Positions 45,813 to 56,045 of a stretch of DNA of 64,000 nt are shown in pieces. Positions within the stretch are counted from its first letter, which is position 1; the number at the start of each line of letters is the position of its first letter. The notes under the pieces were generated by a model that searched no databases, was not told where the DNA came from, and saw only the letters and a list, made by a program, of their open reading frames with translations. A program made the position numbers and the translations under genes. Origin of the DNA: an uncultured Paracoccaceae bacterium (GTDB taxonomy: Bacteria > Pseudomonadota > Alphaproteobacteria > Rhodobacterales > Rhodobacteraceae); NCBI GenBank assembly GCA_937138255.1, contig CAKZOU010000065.1, forward strand, positions 39,372-103,371, given 5' to 3'.

Positions 45813-47519
45813 ATGAGGGAAGAGGCGAGTTCAGACAGTTTGTCCTACCGGGCCGCACTCAGCCGGCTCCGGTCGCCCATTCTCGTGGCAGCCCTCTTCT
45901 CGGCTGCGGTCAATATCCTGATGCTGACCGGCCCGGTCTATATGCTCCAGATCTACGATCGCGTCCTCTCGAGCGCTTCTGTGCCTACTCTCCTCGGGCT
46001 GATGGTCGCGGTAATCGTTCTCTACAGCTTTCTCGGGGTCTATGATTTCCTGCGCAAACGCCTTCTTTCGCGGGCCAGCTATCGGCTTGATGCGCTGATC
46101 GGCGATCGCGCCTTCGCCGACCGGATCGGCGGCGCCTCGGGCAATACCCTGCGCAATCTCGAAGCGATCCGCAGTTTCATGTCGAGCCCCGCGATCATTG
46201 GGCTTTTCGACCTGCCATGGATCCCGATCTTCCTCTTCGTCGTTTTCCTGATCCACCCCTTCCTTGGTTGGCTGACGCTCGGCGGTTCGTTGGTCGCCGT
46301 AGTTCTTGCCCTAGTTAACGAGCGGGTCACCCAGAGGTATGGCCCCGACGTCCAATCGCGCGACTTGCGCGAGAGAGTCTTTGCCGAAGCTGGGCAGCGC
46401 AACACCGAGATGGTTCAGGCACTTGGCATGCAGGGAACGGTCTCAGTGCGCTGGCGACATCTTCATAATGCGAGCCTCGCCGTCCAGCAGCGCAGCGGCG
46501 ATCTGTCAGAAATCTTTTCGTCGGCCTCGCGCGCCTTCCGGATGCTTCTGCAATCGCTGCTCTTATCCGCAGGCGCCTATCTGGCGATCAAGGGGCAGAT
46601 TTCGTCGGGCATGATCGTGGCAACCTCGATCCTCTCGGGCCGCGCCCTCTCGCCGGTTGATCAGGTCATTGGCAGCTGGCGGACCATATCACGCGCACAA
46701 GAGGCACATCGCGCTCTAAAGAAAGGCCTTGGTGAAACCGCACGGCGTTCAGCGGTGTCGCTCCCCACTCCGAAGGGCCATATCACCCTCGACGGCGTTG
46801 TGAAGTTTGTGCCCGGAACTGAAAAGATGCTGGAACGCCCCCGCATCCTCAACCTTGTCAGTTTCGCTCTCGAGCCGGGCGATGGGCTCGCAGTGATGGG
46901 CAATAGTGCCGCCGGCAAGTCGAGTTTGGCGCGCCTTCTTGTCGGAGCATGGAAGCCCGATATCGGCGATTACCGCCTTGATGGCGCAACGACCGACCAA
47001 TGGCCAGCCGATGTGCTCGGGCGGCTTATCGGCTATCTGCCGCAGTCGGTCGAGCTTCTGCCGGGTACGATCGCCGACAATATCGCTCGCTTCGACGCCG
47101 AGATCGACAAGGAACAGCTTTTCACCGCCGCCCGCATCGCTGGGGTTCACGACATGATCCTGACGATGCCCGAAGGTTATTCGACCCGGGTCGGCGATAT
47201 CGATCACGCCCTGTCCGGCGGCCAGATCCAACGGCTGGGTCTTGCCCGCGCGCTCTATGGCGATCCCAAGATACTCGTCCTTGATGAGCCAAATGCCCAT
47301 CTCGATTCCGCCGGCGACGAGGCGCTGAGAAACCTCATCGCCATCATGCGCTCGCGCGGCGCGACGGTGATCGTCATGACCCACCGGCCAAGTGTTTTGG
47401 CCTCGGTCAACAAGGTTCTGGTGCTGCATAAGGGCCAGGTCGCGCATTTTGGCGACAAGGACGCCTTCTTCAAGAACAATGTCCGCCCGGTCGAGTCGCC
47501 GCGCAAAGTGGTGGGCTAG
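45813..47519 (+). CDS. Type I secretion ABC transporter (permease/ATPase, PrtD-like)
   Basis: A 568-residue half-transporter. The membrane domain starts LRSPILVAALFSAAVNILML, and GPVYMLQIYDRVLSSASVPTL is the PrtD/LapB-family signature. The ATPase domain has Walker A GNSAAGKSSLARLL, signature LSGGQIQRLGLARAL and Walker B ILVLDEPNAHLD. No N-terminal C39 peptidase-like domain is present, as in protease/lyase exporters. ATG at 45813 gives the standard N-terminus. Three bases separate it from the adaptor gene. Confidence 0.92.
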   Translation: MREEASSDSLSYRAALSRLRSPILVAALFSAAVNILMLTGPVYMLQIYDRVLSSASVPTLLGLMVAVIVLYSFLGVYDFLRKRLLSRASYRLDALIGDRAFADRIGGASGNTLRNLEAIRSFMSSPAIIGLFDLPWIPIFLFVVFLIHPFLGWLTLGGSLVAVVLALVNERVTQRYGPDVQSRDLRERVFAEAGQRNTEMVQALGMQGTVSVRWRHLHNASLAVQQRSGDLSEIFSSASRAFRMLLQSLLLSAGAYLAIKGQISSGMIVATSILSGRALSPVDQVIGSWRTISRAQEAHRALKKGLGETARRSAVSLPTPKGHITLDGVVKFVPGTEKMLERPRILNLVSFALEPGDGLAVMGNSAAGKSSLARLLVGAWKPDIGDYRLDGATTDQWPADVLGRLIGYLPQSVELLPGTIADNIARFDAEIDKEQLFTAARIAGVHDMILTMPEGYSTRVGDIDHALSGGQIQRLGLARALYGDPKILVLDEPNAHLDSAGDEALRNLIAIMRSRGATVIVMTHRPSVLASVNKVLVLHKGQVAHFGDKDAFFKNNVRPVESPRKVVG

Positions 47520-47522
47520 TCG

Positions 47523-48830
47523 ATGACTGCGAGCCTTCTCAGAGCCCCGAAGATCAGCGCCGACGAGACACTTCGGCTGGGCGCGATCGGCAGCGTGGCG
47601 CTTTTCGTGATCATCGCCCTCTGGCTCGCGCTGACCAATATTAACGGTGCAGTTGTCGCCAGCGGCAAGGCCGTCGTGCACGGCAACCCGAAATCTGTCC
47701 AGAGTCTCGATGGCGGCATAGTGAAAGAGATTCTTGTCTCGGATGGGATGCAGGTTTCGTCGGGGCAGATCCTGCTGCGCTTTGATCCGACACTGCTCAA
47801 GTTGCGCCGTGATGTGCTTCGCAACCGGCTTGCCGCCGCCCTCGCCCGGCAAGCACGGCTTGAGGCCGAGTTCAGCGGCCAGAAGGCCGTGATCTTTGGC
47901 AAACTGCCAGATGGCATCTCCAACGATCTCTTCGAGGCCTATGCCGGGGGGGAGCGCAGCGTCTTCGACGCGCGCCGGGCCGTTCTTGATGGGCAGAAAG
48001 CCCAGACTGATGAGAAGCGGCTTCAGCTTGAGAACCGGATTTCCGGCGTCGACGCACAATTGATGGCCGTGCGGCGCCAGCATGACTCGGTCATCGAAGA
48101 ACTTGCCGGGCTCGAAGAGCTCGGCGCCAACGGTTTGATCCCGCAGAGCCAAATCCTGGAGCTACAGCGCCGCGAGGCCGACTTGGCCGGGCGAGTGGCG
48201 ACCCTTGAGGCCGACCTTGCCGAACAGCGCAACGCGATCTCCGAGGCCGTGCTCGGCGCGACACAGGCTGAGCGCACCTTCCAAGAGAGCGTGGTCGGCG
48301 ATCTTCAAGACGTGCGGGCAACGATCGAGGAGCAGACCCTCGAACTCGCCCGGGTCGCGGCCGACCTTGCACGCACTGAAATTCGCGCCCCGGTCGATGG
48401 GATCGTGCATGAAATGCAGGTTTCGACGGTTGGGGGCGTGGTTGCCCCCGAACAGGAGATGCTGAAGATCGTCCCGACGGGACAGGGTGTCGACTTCGAG
48501 GTTTGGGTGCACCCGGTATCCATCGACTCGGTCTATCCTGGCCAGACGGTCCAACTTCGATTCCCCGCCTTCGATCCCCGAAGGACGCCGAGCATAAAAG
48601 GAACCGTGCAGACTATTTCGCCCGACACAATTACCGATCCTGCGACCCGACAGAGCTACTATGCCGTTGGTGTCGTCGTGTCAGAGGAAGAAATGGCAAG
48701 ACTTGGATCGGTTGAGCTCGTCCCGGGCATGCCGATAAGTGCCTTTCTGCAGACACATGCGCGATCTGTGCTTTCCTACTTGGTCGAGCCGATTTCAAAC
48801 CTTCTCTCCGTGGCTTTCCGCGAAGATTGA
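47523..48830 (+). CDS. Type I secretion periplasmic adaptor (HlyD/PrtE family)
   Basis: A 435-residue membrane-fusion protein. One N-terminal membrane helix (GSVALFVIIALWLALT), then a lipoyl/barrel half (GGIVKEILVSDGMQVSSGQILLRFD), a long alpha-helical hairpin (about 100-280), and the second half RAPVDGIVHEMQVSTVGGVV. The C-terminal MPISAFLQTHARSVLSYLVEP is the HlyD/PrtE signature. It bridges the ABC protein and the outer-membrane factor encoded next. Confidence 0.93.
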   Translation: MTASLLRAPKISADETLRLGAIGSVALFVIIALWLALTNINGAVVASGKAVVHGNPKSVQSLDGGIVKEILVSDGMQVSSGQILLRFDPTLLKLRRDVLRNRLAAALARQARLEAEFSGQKAVIFGKLPDGISNDLFEAYAGGERSVFDARRAVLDGQKAQTDEKRLQLENRISGVDAQLMAVRRQHDSVIEELAGLEELGANGLIPQSQILELQRREADLAGRVATLEADLAEQRNAISEAVLGATQAERTFQESVVGDLQDVRATIEEQTLELARVAADLARTEIRAPVDGIVHEMQVSTVGGVVAPEQEMLKIVPTGQGVDFEVWVHPVSIDSVYPGQTVQLRFPAFDPRRTPSIKGTVQTISPDTITDPATRQSYYAVGVVVSEEEMARLGSVELVPGMPISAFLQTHARSVLSYLVEPISNLLSVAFRED

Positions 48831-48974
48831 GTGGCGTGAAAGCCGCAGGTTGCGCCAAAGGGCTTGGCCCAGTTGCGCGAAAAGACGAGTTCGGCGATTA
48901 TGGGGCATACAGATCCGCAGAAAAGAGAGCCACAATTGGGTTCCGGCGGGCAGGGGCAGAGCAGGATTGGCCCG

Positions 48975-50351
48975 ATGGATAGATGGAAGATGCGCGGTTT
49001 GACGCGCACCATTGTCGTTGCGACGACCGCTGTAGGGTTGGCCGGCTGCGTGGGTCAGTCGTCTTTCGTGGCGCCTACTTTCCCGTTCGCAGGCTTTTTC
49101 AAAGGCGCTACTGCATCCAAATCCACCCTATTGAGCAACGCCGAATGGTGGAAACGGCTCGGAGACCCGCATCTCGACACGCTTGTGGCGCAGGGGCTCG
49201 AGAGCAATCTCGACCTCGAGATCGCACGCGAGCGACTAGTTCAGGCGCACGTGACAATTGGCGAGATCCCATCCAACGTTTCGGTCAATGCCTCGGCCGA
49301 AGCCGACCTTGTGGGCGACCTCCAAGGCTGGCAGAGCCAGAACGCAAGCGCCAGCTTGGGGCTCAACTGGCTTCTCGATCCACTCGGCAAGCGTGACGCG
49401 CAGGAGCGCGCCGCCACTGCAAGAGTGGATATCGCGGAGGCAGAAGAAGCCGCCGCGCGGCTGCTGATCATCTCCGAAATCCTTGCGGCCTATGTTGATC
49501 TTCGGTATTACCAAAGAGCGCTCGAACTCCGGCAAAAGCAGCTCAGGTCGCGCCGGGAGACCCGCGACATTATTGCCGGTTTCGTCGAACAGAATATCGG
49601 CTCGCGGCTAGAGTTGGTGCGGGCCGATGCCATGATCTCGGAAACCGAGGCGCAGATCCCCGGGCTAAGGGCCGCCGTTGAAGTTCAGAAGAATGCCATC
49701 GCGATCCTCCTTGGCCGGCAGCCCGGCGACCCTTCCGTTTCGCTGCCCCCAAGCTCGTCAAGTCGGCCGGTTCCTTCGATGCGGCCGGATGTGGGAATCC
49801 CAGCCGATCTTCTCCGCAACAGGCCAGATATCCGCATCAGGGAGCGCGCATATTATGCCGCCGTGGCCCAGGCCGATGCGGCCGCGGCCGACGTATTCCC
49901 AACCCTCTCGCTCGGCGGCACAATTTCGCTGAACCTCACGGGCGGCGGCAGCTATTCTTTCGGCCCGACCGTGCAGTTCCCCACGGTGCCGACAACCTCG
50001 AAAGAAGCCACCATCGAACTGCGCCGTTCGCAAACCCGCGAGGCATTGGCGGAATGGCAAAAGACCGTGCTTGGGGCGATCCAGGACGTGGAAGACAGTC
50101 TCGTACGTTATGGCGCAAGCAAGGAGGCCGTCGCGGCCGCTCGGCGCAGCGTTTCGCTTCATGCTGAGTCCGCCGAGATCACACGACAACTGGTTGGTCA
50201 GGGAGGCAGCACGGTGCGAGACTTGCTCGAAGCACAGCAGCGCGTTGCCGCCGCAGAGATCACGCTGGCGGACCTTGAACGACAACTGGCTCGAGATTTC
50301 GTCAAACTCAATGCGAGCCTAGGGTCCGGACAGGACGGCGCTGGTAGCTGA
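48975..50351 (+). CDS. Outer-membrane efflux lipoprotein (NodT/TolC family)
   Basis: A 458-residue outer-membrane factor with a lipoprotein signal (VATTAVGLAGC). Two OEP repeats are visible: AEWWKRLGDPHLDTLVAQGLESNLDLEIARE, then ADLLRNRPDIRIRERAYYAAVAQADAAAADVFPTLSL in short segments typical of NodT. It would supply the outer-membrane channel for this T1SS; a dedicated channel inside the operon is less common than a shared TolC. ATG at 48975 was chosen because it starts just before the lipoprotein signal. Confidence 0.88.
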   Translation: MDRWKMRGLTRTIVVATTAVGLAGCVGQSSFVAPTFPFAGFFKGATASKSTLLSNAEWWKRLGDPHLDTLVAQGLESNLDLEIARERLVQAHVTIGEIPSNVSVNASAEADLVGDLQGWQSQNASASLGLNWLLDPLGKRDAQERAATARVDIAEAEEAAARLLIISEILAAYVDLRYYQRALELRQKQLRSRRETRDIIAGFVEQNIGSRLELVRADAMISETEAQIPGLRAAVEVQKNAIAILLGRQPGDPSVSLPPSSSSRPVPSMRPDVGIPADLLRNRPDIRIRERAYYAAVAQADAAAADVFPTLSLGGTISLNLTGGGSYSFGPTVQFPTVPTTSKEATIELRRSQTREALAEWQKTVLGAIQDVEDSLVRYGASKEAVAAARRSVSLHAESAEITRQLVGQGGSTVRDLLEAQQRVAAAEITLADLERQLARDFVKLNASLGSGQDGAGS

Positions 50352-50629
50352 TTCTCGCCAATTCGTGACAATCAAATCGGCACCAATCCGCCGCTCCGTC
50401 CTGCAGGCGGTTGCATCGAAGCCGTTGCACGTCCAGAGAGCCGTTTCTCTTCAGCGTGTTGCCGACAACTAGGACCACTTTCGTCGATCGGCCGCAAAAC
50501 CCTTATTTCTAAGGCTTTTGCACAATGCAGCCACATTATCGCCCTTGGCCCAACAAAAAATCCTGTTCGTTTGTTTCCCAGTTGAACGTAACCAGCCCGG
50601 TTCCCGGGCGAAAGTTAAGTGGGTCTAGG

Positions 50630-53392
50630 ATGTCGGATATCACCATTACAGTCTCTACTCAGGCAGAGCTCTATGCAGCGCTTCAGAACGCAACCGGAGG
50701 CGAGACCATCCTGCTGGCTGCAGGAAATTATGGAGATATTCGGCTTGGAGACTTCACACCGTATGCTTGCGATTTCTCCTCCCAAGTTACTTTAGCGTCC
50801 GCTGATCAGGAAGATATGGCGGTCTTTTCGTCGGTTGACTTGCGAGGCGTTTCCAACCTCTCTTTTGACAGTCTAATCTTCGATTACGAATATTCGGCTG
50901 GTGATGTTGCGTGGGTCTCCACATTCCTAGTTAGTAACAGCAATTCAATTTCGATTACCAATTCTCTTTTTGATGGAGATCTTGCCCAAGGGACGGGTAC
51001 ACCTGCAGACGATCACGGTTTTGGAAAGGCCCTCGGTTTCACAGACTCAACGGATATTATTGTCGATGGCAATCAGTTTTACGATTGGGAAAGAGCCGCC
51101 ACATTCGTCGGAGTCACGAATTTAGTCGTAGCCAACAACGACATCCACAATATTCGGTCTGATGGGTTGGATTTCGTTTCCGTCAAGTTTGCTTTGATCG
51201 AGGGAAACTACATTCACGACTTCAACACAGCTCCGGAAACCGGGGACCATGCCGACTTCATTCAGTTCTGGGACACCACAACGTCCGACCCTTCATCCGA
51301 TGTGATTATCCGCGCAAATATCCTAGACATTGGCGATGGCGGAGCTACTGAGCTCATCTTCATGCGCAATGGGCAGGCCGAGCAAAATCCTGGTAACTAC
51401 AGCCTTTATTACAGAAATCTGACGATTGAAGACAATGTGTTGCTTGGAGACTATATCCACGGCATTACCGTTGGAGAGACCGTTGGCCTGACAGTGGCAA
51501 ACAACACGGTTCTGGCGGTCGATGGGGCTCTCATGGTTCCCCAAATCAATATTGCCAGCACCTCTACAGACGTCAACATCCTGCAGAATGCCGTAGTAGC
51601 AGTTGCCGGGTATTTGGGTCAAAGCGATTGGTTGCTTTCAAACAACGTATTCATCCAGAATACCGATCCGGATGCACCCGGCTACTATCGCGACGTTTTT
51701 GTCGAGTCTTCGATGTTCAGCGTCGATGGCGCATCGGGTTTTTTGCCCGTTCCGGGCGGAGTTCTCGACCAGTTGGGCGCCGGATCTTCCCTCTTGTCAG
51801 TTTTCACCTCGGGTCAGCCAGCTGTGGCGGCTTTCGATGTTTGGTCAATTAGCGATAGCACCGGGACCATCATTTTTGACGGACAGTATTCTCTTGCTCC
51901 AGAGGCTACTTACGAGTGGTTCGTTGACTCCGTTCCGAGCGGCAACGGTTCAACCTTTTCGGCGCAGTTCACTGCGGCCGGTGTCTACCTTGTTGAGCTC
52001 AAGGTGATTTTGCCCGACGGATTTACGTCAAGTGCACGCGCATTCGTCAGTATCGCAGGCGACGATCTGGTTTCATATAATTCGCAGGATGGTGCTTTTC
52101 ATCTTCTTGGATACGGGACAGACACAGTGCTTGAAGGCAGCGAAACTGCATCGGTTACAATGCAAAATGGACTCAGACAAATCGACCTAGGCGGCACAGG
52201 GACCATAGTCACGATTTCACGCTACAGCCTCGAACGATTCTTTGGTGCCGAAGGATTTTCTATTTCTGTTGGACTGCGCGCCGAGGAACTTGGATCCTAC
52301 GGAGAACTATTTCGTATTCATGGAAGTATCGTTGTATCAATCACACCGACTGGAGAGATCGTTTGCTCATTTACAACTTCGGAAGGAAAGACGAATATCG
52401 CCCAGACTACTGGGGCACATTTGAATGACGGTCTTCACCATGATCTTGTCATCAAATTGAATCCTGAGAGTCATCTTCTTGACGTCGAGATTGACGGCCA
52501 GGTTCTTGGACAGAGCATAGTCTACGGTACTGCCCCAGATATTGGCTATTGGGACCTGACCTTTGGTGACCCTTGGGGTGGAAAAAACTTCAACGGCACA
52601 ATGGATCTATTTAATCTCGAAGTCTCGAACAATGATTATCCAATCTATGTCGGGACGATCCCAACTTCTAGCAACGCGGTCATCGAAGAGAGTTTGGCCA
52701 CGGCCTACAGCGCAGATCCAGCGCAGTCGGTGGAGGCAACGTCGGTTTCGACTGATCCGAATGAATTGTCCCTTGATGGCTACGCTCTTGACCTAAGCGG
52801 TGCGGGAACCGGAACTGGGAGTAAACTAATCGGCGACGCAAAGATTGTTGACCTCGGGGGGTGCGTGGCAGTCTCTCTTGATGGTCAAGGTGACTATGTC
52901 AGGTTAGGAAACCAGTTAGGATTGGAGCCAACGGGAGAAATTTCTGTAGGCGTCGGTTTTGCAAGAACCGCCAGCGGCGGACAGACAGAGGCCCTATTTA
53001 CAAATAAGGCGAATATGTCTGTGTTTCTGACAGATGACACTATCCAACTTGTAATGCCAACCAATTCCGCCGCGCGCGGTACAGCCAGCATCGATATTGC
53101 CAGTTCATCACCGATTGGTGATGCGTTGCATAATCTAGTAGTTGTTGCGAGCAACCAAGATCATCGCATTCAGGTTTTGCTAGATGGAGATGTTATTTTT
53201 GACAAGGGAGAGCTTTACTTTGATTTACCGAGTTCCAACGACAGGAACTGGTGGGATAACGGATGGACTATCGGAAATGGTGGGCGGAACGGCGCCGACT
53301 TTTCTGGCCTAGTGACTCAGTTTCAAGTGAACGATTTCGCTCAGTTCTACGAAGCAGCTACGCCAAATGATGAACTTTTCGGCCTCCTTTGA
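50630..53392 (+). CDS. Large beta-helix / PKD / LamG protein, likely T1SS cargo
   Basis: A 920-residue acidic protein with no N-terminal signal peptide. Residues about 15-370 form a right-handed parallel beta-helix: repeated turns such as NSISITNSLFDGD, DIIVDGNQFYD, NLVVANNDIHNI, ALIEGNYIHDF, VIIRANILDIG and LTIEDNVLLGD. A PKD-like domain follows (about 410-490), then two LamG/concanavalin-like domains (about 500-680 and 745-910). The very end, NDELFGLL, is an acidic residue followed by hydrophobics, consistent with C-terminal type I secretion signals. Its place directly behind the T1SS operon supports secretion. A glycan lyase, epimerase or adhesin are all possible. It is visibly more AT-rich than the T1SS genes. 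Confidence 0.78.
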   Translation: MSDITITVSTQAELYAALQNATGGETILLAAGNYGDIRLGDFTPYACDFSSQVTLASADQEDMAVFSSVDLRGVSNLSFDSLIFDYEYSAGDVAWVSTFLVSNSNSISITNSLFDGDLAQGTGTPADDHGFGKALGFTDSTDIIVDGNQFYDWERAATFVGVTNLVVANNDIHNIRSDGLDFVSVKFALIEGNYIHDFNTAPETGDHADFIQFWDTTTSDPSSDVIIRANILDIGDGGATELIFMRNGQAEQNPGNYSLYYRNLTIEDNVLLGDYIHGITVGETVGLTVANNTVLAVDGALMVPQINIASTSTDVNILQNAVVAVAGYLGQSDWLLSNNVFIQNTDPDAPGYYRDVFVESSMFSVDGASGFLPVPGGVLDQLGAGSSLLSVFTSGQPAVAAFDVWSISDSTGTIIFDGQYSLAPEATYEWFVDSVPSGNGSTFSAQFTAAGVYLVELKVILPDGFTSSARAFVSIAGDDLVSYNSQDGAFHLLGYGTDTVLEGSETASVTMQNGLRQIDLGGTGTIVTISRYSLERFFGAEGFSISVGLRAEELGSYGELFRIHGSIVVSITPTGEIVCSFTTSEGKTNIAQTTGAHLNDGLHHDLVIKLNPESHLLDVEIDGQVLGQSIVYGTAPDIGYWDLTFGDPWGGKNFNGTMDLFNLEVSNNDYPIYVGTIPTSSNAVIEESLATAYSADPAQSVEATSVSTDPNELSLDGYALDLSGAGTGTGSKLIGDAKIVDLGGCVAVSLDGQGDYVRLGNQLGLEPTGEISVGVGFARTASGGQTEALFTNKANMSVFLTDDTIQLVMPTNSAARGTASIDIASSSPIGDALHNLVVVASNQDHRIQVLLDGDVIFDKGELYFDLPSSNDRNWWDNGWTIGNGGRNGADFSGLVTQFQVNDFAQFYEAATPNDELFGLL

Positions 53393-53538
53393 ACTACGCT
53401 CCGTTTGATGCTTTCAATTGTCGAGCACAGGACTTATGAAGGTTTTGGGACTGTGTCGCATGGTCTTATCATCGATGAGGGTCAACTTGGCTGGCATCAT
53501 CTGCTGCAACTTACGCAAGACTACGACCTGCGATTGAG

Positions 53539-54741
53539 TTGGCGCAATTTTTCTATTTGTGGGGTCCGATATTGAAGAGCAAGAAGAAGGAAATTCGGAT
53601 TTGTTTAATACAGCACTCTCCAAATTCTGACAATCTCGGTGTAGGGGCCCTCACGGTCTCCCACATCTCGATTTTGAGAAACATTTGTACGGAAATCGGA
53701 CTATCACCTTCCTTTGTACTTGTGTCATGGAAGGACCCTCGTAGGCCATATGTAGTAGGTACCGACATCTCAATTGTAGAAGTGTCGCGCCGAGAACTGC
53801 TTTTCCCAAATGGATATTTCTCGACGGTGAGACATTCGGATGTCGTGGTCGATATTGGAGCTGGCGACAGCTTTTCAGATATCTATGGACCCTGGCGGGT
53901 GTTGGTTGGGATATATATGAAGGTTCTGGTTCTTATTGCGAGAAAACCGCTCATCATAAGCCCTCAAACTATTGGGCCATTTAGTCGATCTTGGATAAGG
54001 CGGTTGGCTCTTGTGACACTTAGAATGGCGGCTTTTGTTAGCACCCGGGATTTTGCATCGGCCGAATACCTTCGTAAATCGGGTTTCAAGGGCGAGATTG
54101 TCGAAGCATCCGATGTTGCTCTTCGATTGCCTTATTCAGAACCAATTGCCCGACATCCCGGCAGGAAGGTTGTCGTCGGAATTAACGTTTCCGGGCTTCT
54201 GTTTAGTCCAAATGGAAACAGGAGTCTGGGTCTTGGTATCGACTATGCAAGCTTGATGGGGAAGGTCGTCTCCGACTTCCTTTTAAACCCGAACGTAGAG
54301 GTTATTCTTGTTCCTCATGTTATTTCTGACAATCAGGAAGATGAGGATGACTATCGGGCCTCGCTCTCATTGGCAAAGCTCTTTCCAGAAATCTCAGTTG
54401 CTCCGAGATTCTCTTCTCCGTCCGAGGCCAAGGCTTTCATTTCCAGACTTGATTTCTTCTGCGGAGCTCGAATGCATTCCTGTATTGCTGCTTTTTCAAC
54501 GGGTGTTCCTGTTGTCCCGATGGCGTATAGCCGAAAGTTTTCGGGCCTGTTTGAGAGCATGGGCTATTTCAGGACTGTTGATTGCAGATCGGAAAGCGAA
54601 GCGAACATCCGCGATACATTGAAACATTGTTTTGAAGACCGCGATATAGTGCGCAAGGAAGTAGCTCAGGCTTTTCTTCACGGCAAAAAGCGACTCGAGC
54701 ACTATGAGGTCAGAATTAGCAATTTTCTATCAAAGGTCTAA
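53539..54741 (+). CDS. Second polysaccharide pyruvyltransferase family protein
   Basis: A protein of about 400 residues. The N-terminal NSDNLGVGALTVSHISIL matches the GNxGDxxl entry of the family; VVVDIGAGDSFSDIYG, ISPQTIGPF, and the late CGARMHSCIAAFSTGVPVVPM (R-x-H motif) confirm it. It differs clearly from the homologue at 5.8-6.9 kb and belongs to a different branch (WcaK-like). There is no ATG near the start; TTG at 53572 gives a family-like N-terminus (KSKKKEIRICLIQ), and the longer TTG at 53539 is the outer limit. The codon use is AT-richer than in the GC-rich neighbours. Confidence 0.78.
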   Translation: MAQFFYLWGPILKSKKKEIRICLIQHSPNSDNLGVGALTVSHISILRNICTEIGLSPSFVLVSWKDPRRPYVVGTDISIVEVSRRELLFPNGYFSTVRHSDVVVDIGAGDSFSDIYGPWRVLVGIYMKVLVLIARKPLIISPQTIGPFSRSWIRRLALVTLRMAAFVSTRDFASAEYLRKSGFKGEIVEASDVALRLPYSEPIARHPGRKVVVGINVSGLLFSPNGNRSLGLGIDYASLMGKVVSDFLLNPNVEVILVPHVISDNQEDEDDYRASLSLAKLFPEISVAPRFSSPSEAKAFISRLDFFCGARMHSCIAAFSTGVPVVPMAYSRKFSGLFESMGYFRTVDCRSESEANIRDTLKHCFEDRDIVRKEVAQAFLHGKKRLEHYEVRISNFLSKV

Positions 54742-54812
54742 GCGCGATTCCGTTGCCCCCGTTCCCCAAGACCGGTTTGAGGTCGAGTATGGCCCGAGTT
54801 TGTGGAGCGGAG

Positions 54813-55790
54813 ATGAAGCCTATCAGGTTCACTCATTTCGTTGGCACTGTAGAGGAGCATGAGTCAAGGGTTTCCGTTGCCGAATTGGTTAGTAATCTTG
54901 GTGTCATCGATGCGACCGTCTGTTAGCGAATAGCCCAATATGACGGCATGGGTCGAACGGGCAAGCGTTGAACGGTCTCGAGAACGAAAAGGTCTGTCGT
55001 GATTCAGCAAGTGGTCGCGGATCTGATGGCAAGCTACCAGGTGAGCGAACGGCGAGCGTGCCAGGTAGTCGGCTGTTGCCGAATGACGATGGGCTATGAG
55101 GCAATCAGGCAAATCGACCCTGTGCGTCGCAAGTGGCGGAAAATCGTGGCTATGGTAGGACGTCGGTTTGGCCGCACTTGCTCCTGTAGCGAGAGGACTA
55201 TGTGGTGAACCATATACGTCGGCCCCACTTCTACCGCGAAGAACTATTTGATTTACTTCGTCTTCGGGGGGCAGAAGCGGATTAGGTGCAAGCGGGCGCC
55301 GTTGGATCTGCCATAATTGTTGCCAAACCAGCGGTTGTCGCTGACCGTTGTATGCGACCAATTTCCGGTCGATCAGCGTTTCCAGATCATTATTTTGGTC
55401 TTGGATTTCACGCGGGAGCTCTTTGCCCTGATCGACTACGCCTCACTGTTGGGTACCTAGGAAACGCGTGGACTGACGACAGTGTTTAACGCTCTCGGAA
55501 GGCCACAAATAATCGCGAGCAGAAGTGAGGCCAAATTGACATCGGTCGCGATTCTGAAATCTTAATGGCCACGAGTTTGAGTAGCAGTACCTTTCACTGT
55601 AAGGGTCAACTCAGGGCGCCTATTTCGGAGGATTCAAAAGCCAACTACGGAAAGAGTTGTTTACAGAGACTCTAGTCTGGTACCTAGACCTGGCCCGCGC
55701 AACGCCGGTCGCCCAGACCGCTGACTGTAGACCGAACGGCCCCATTTCAAAAACGGTCGGCAGACCCCATCTGACTTTGCTCGCTCGTTT
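54813..55790 (+). pseudogene. Decayed IS3-family element (orfA and orfB transposase remnants)
   Basis: Pieces of an IS3-type transposase are readable in order but in shifting frames with many stops. At 54813 an orfA piece: MKPIRFT..., VEEHESRVSVAELVSNLGV, DATVC. At 55005-55130 an orfB start: VSERRACQVVGCCRMTM. At about 55190-55290: REDYVVNHIRRPHFYREEL. At about 55310-55450: PNQRLSLTVV and DFTRELFALIDYASL (the D region of the DDE core). At about 55498-55560: GRPQIIASRSEAKLTSVAIL. At about 55611-55680: QGAYFGGFKSQLRKELFTETL. The end of orfA and start of orfB are deleted. No intact terminal inverted repeats or target duplication were recognised. It is an old, inactive insertion. Confidence 0.8.
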
Positions 55791-56045
55791 CCGCCGCAAC
55801 GGAGCCGGGGGCTGCGCAAACCCGCAAACCTCCGCGCCGACCTCCGTTGCCCAATTTGCCTAAACGGTTTAACCTCAGACCCCATTTCTCGCTCACGCTG
55901 GATAAACGTAGGGACCAACGCAACCATAACAAAGCTACGCTTCGACATACACATTCGATTCATCAGAATCATGCCGTGATTAGATAGATTGACGGAATTC
56001 GTCCAACGGTACCACAAAGATGCGATTGACTATTCCTGTCAGGAA
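55791..56045. other. Non-coding spacer after the IS remnant
   Basis: About 250 bases, GC-rich at first and then AT-rich, leading to the end of the convergent flippase gene. An antisense open frame of 118 codons covers 55661-56017 but shows no family pattern. No terminator is evident. Confidence 0.5.

Noticed and set aside
46749..48152. A 467-codon minus-strand frame opposite the T1SS genes
   Set aside because: It crosses the junction of two genuine genes (ABC and adaptor) and has no recognisable domain.
55661..56017. A 118-codon minus-strand frame after the IS remnant
   Set aside because: It overlaps the transposase fossil on the opposite strand, lacks a ribosome site and a family pattern, and is probably fortuitous.
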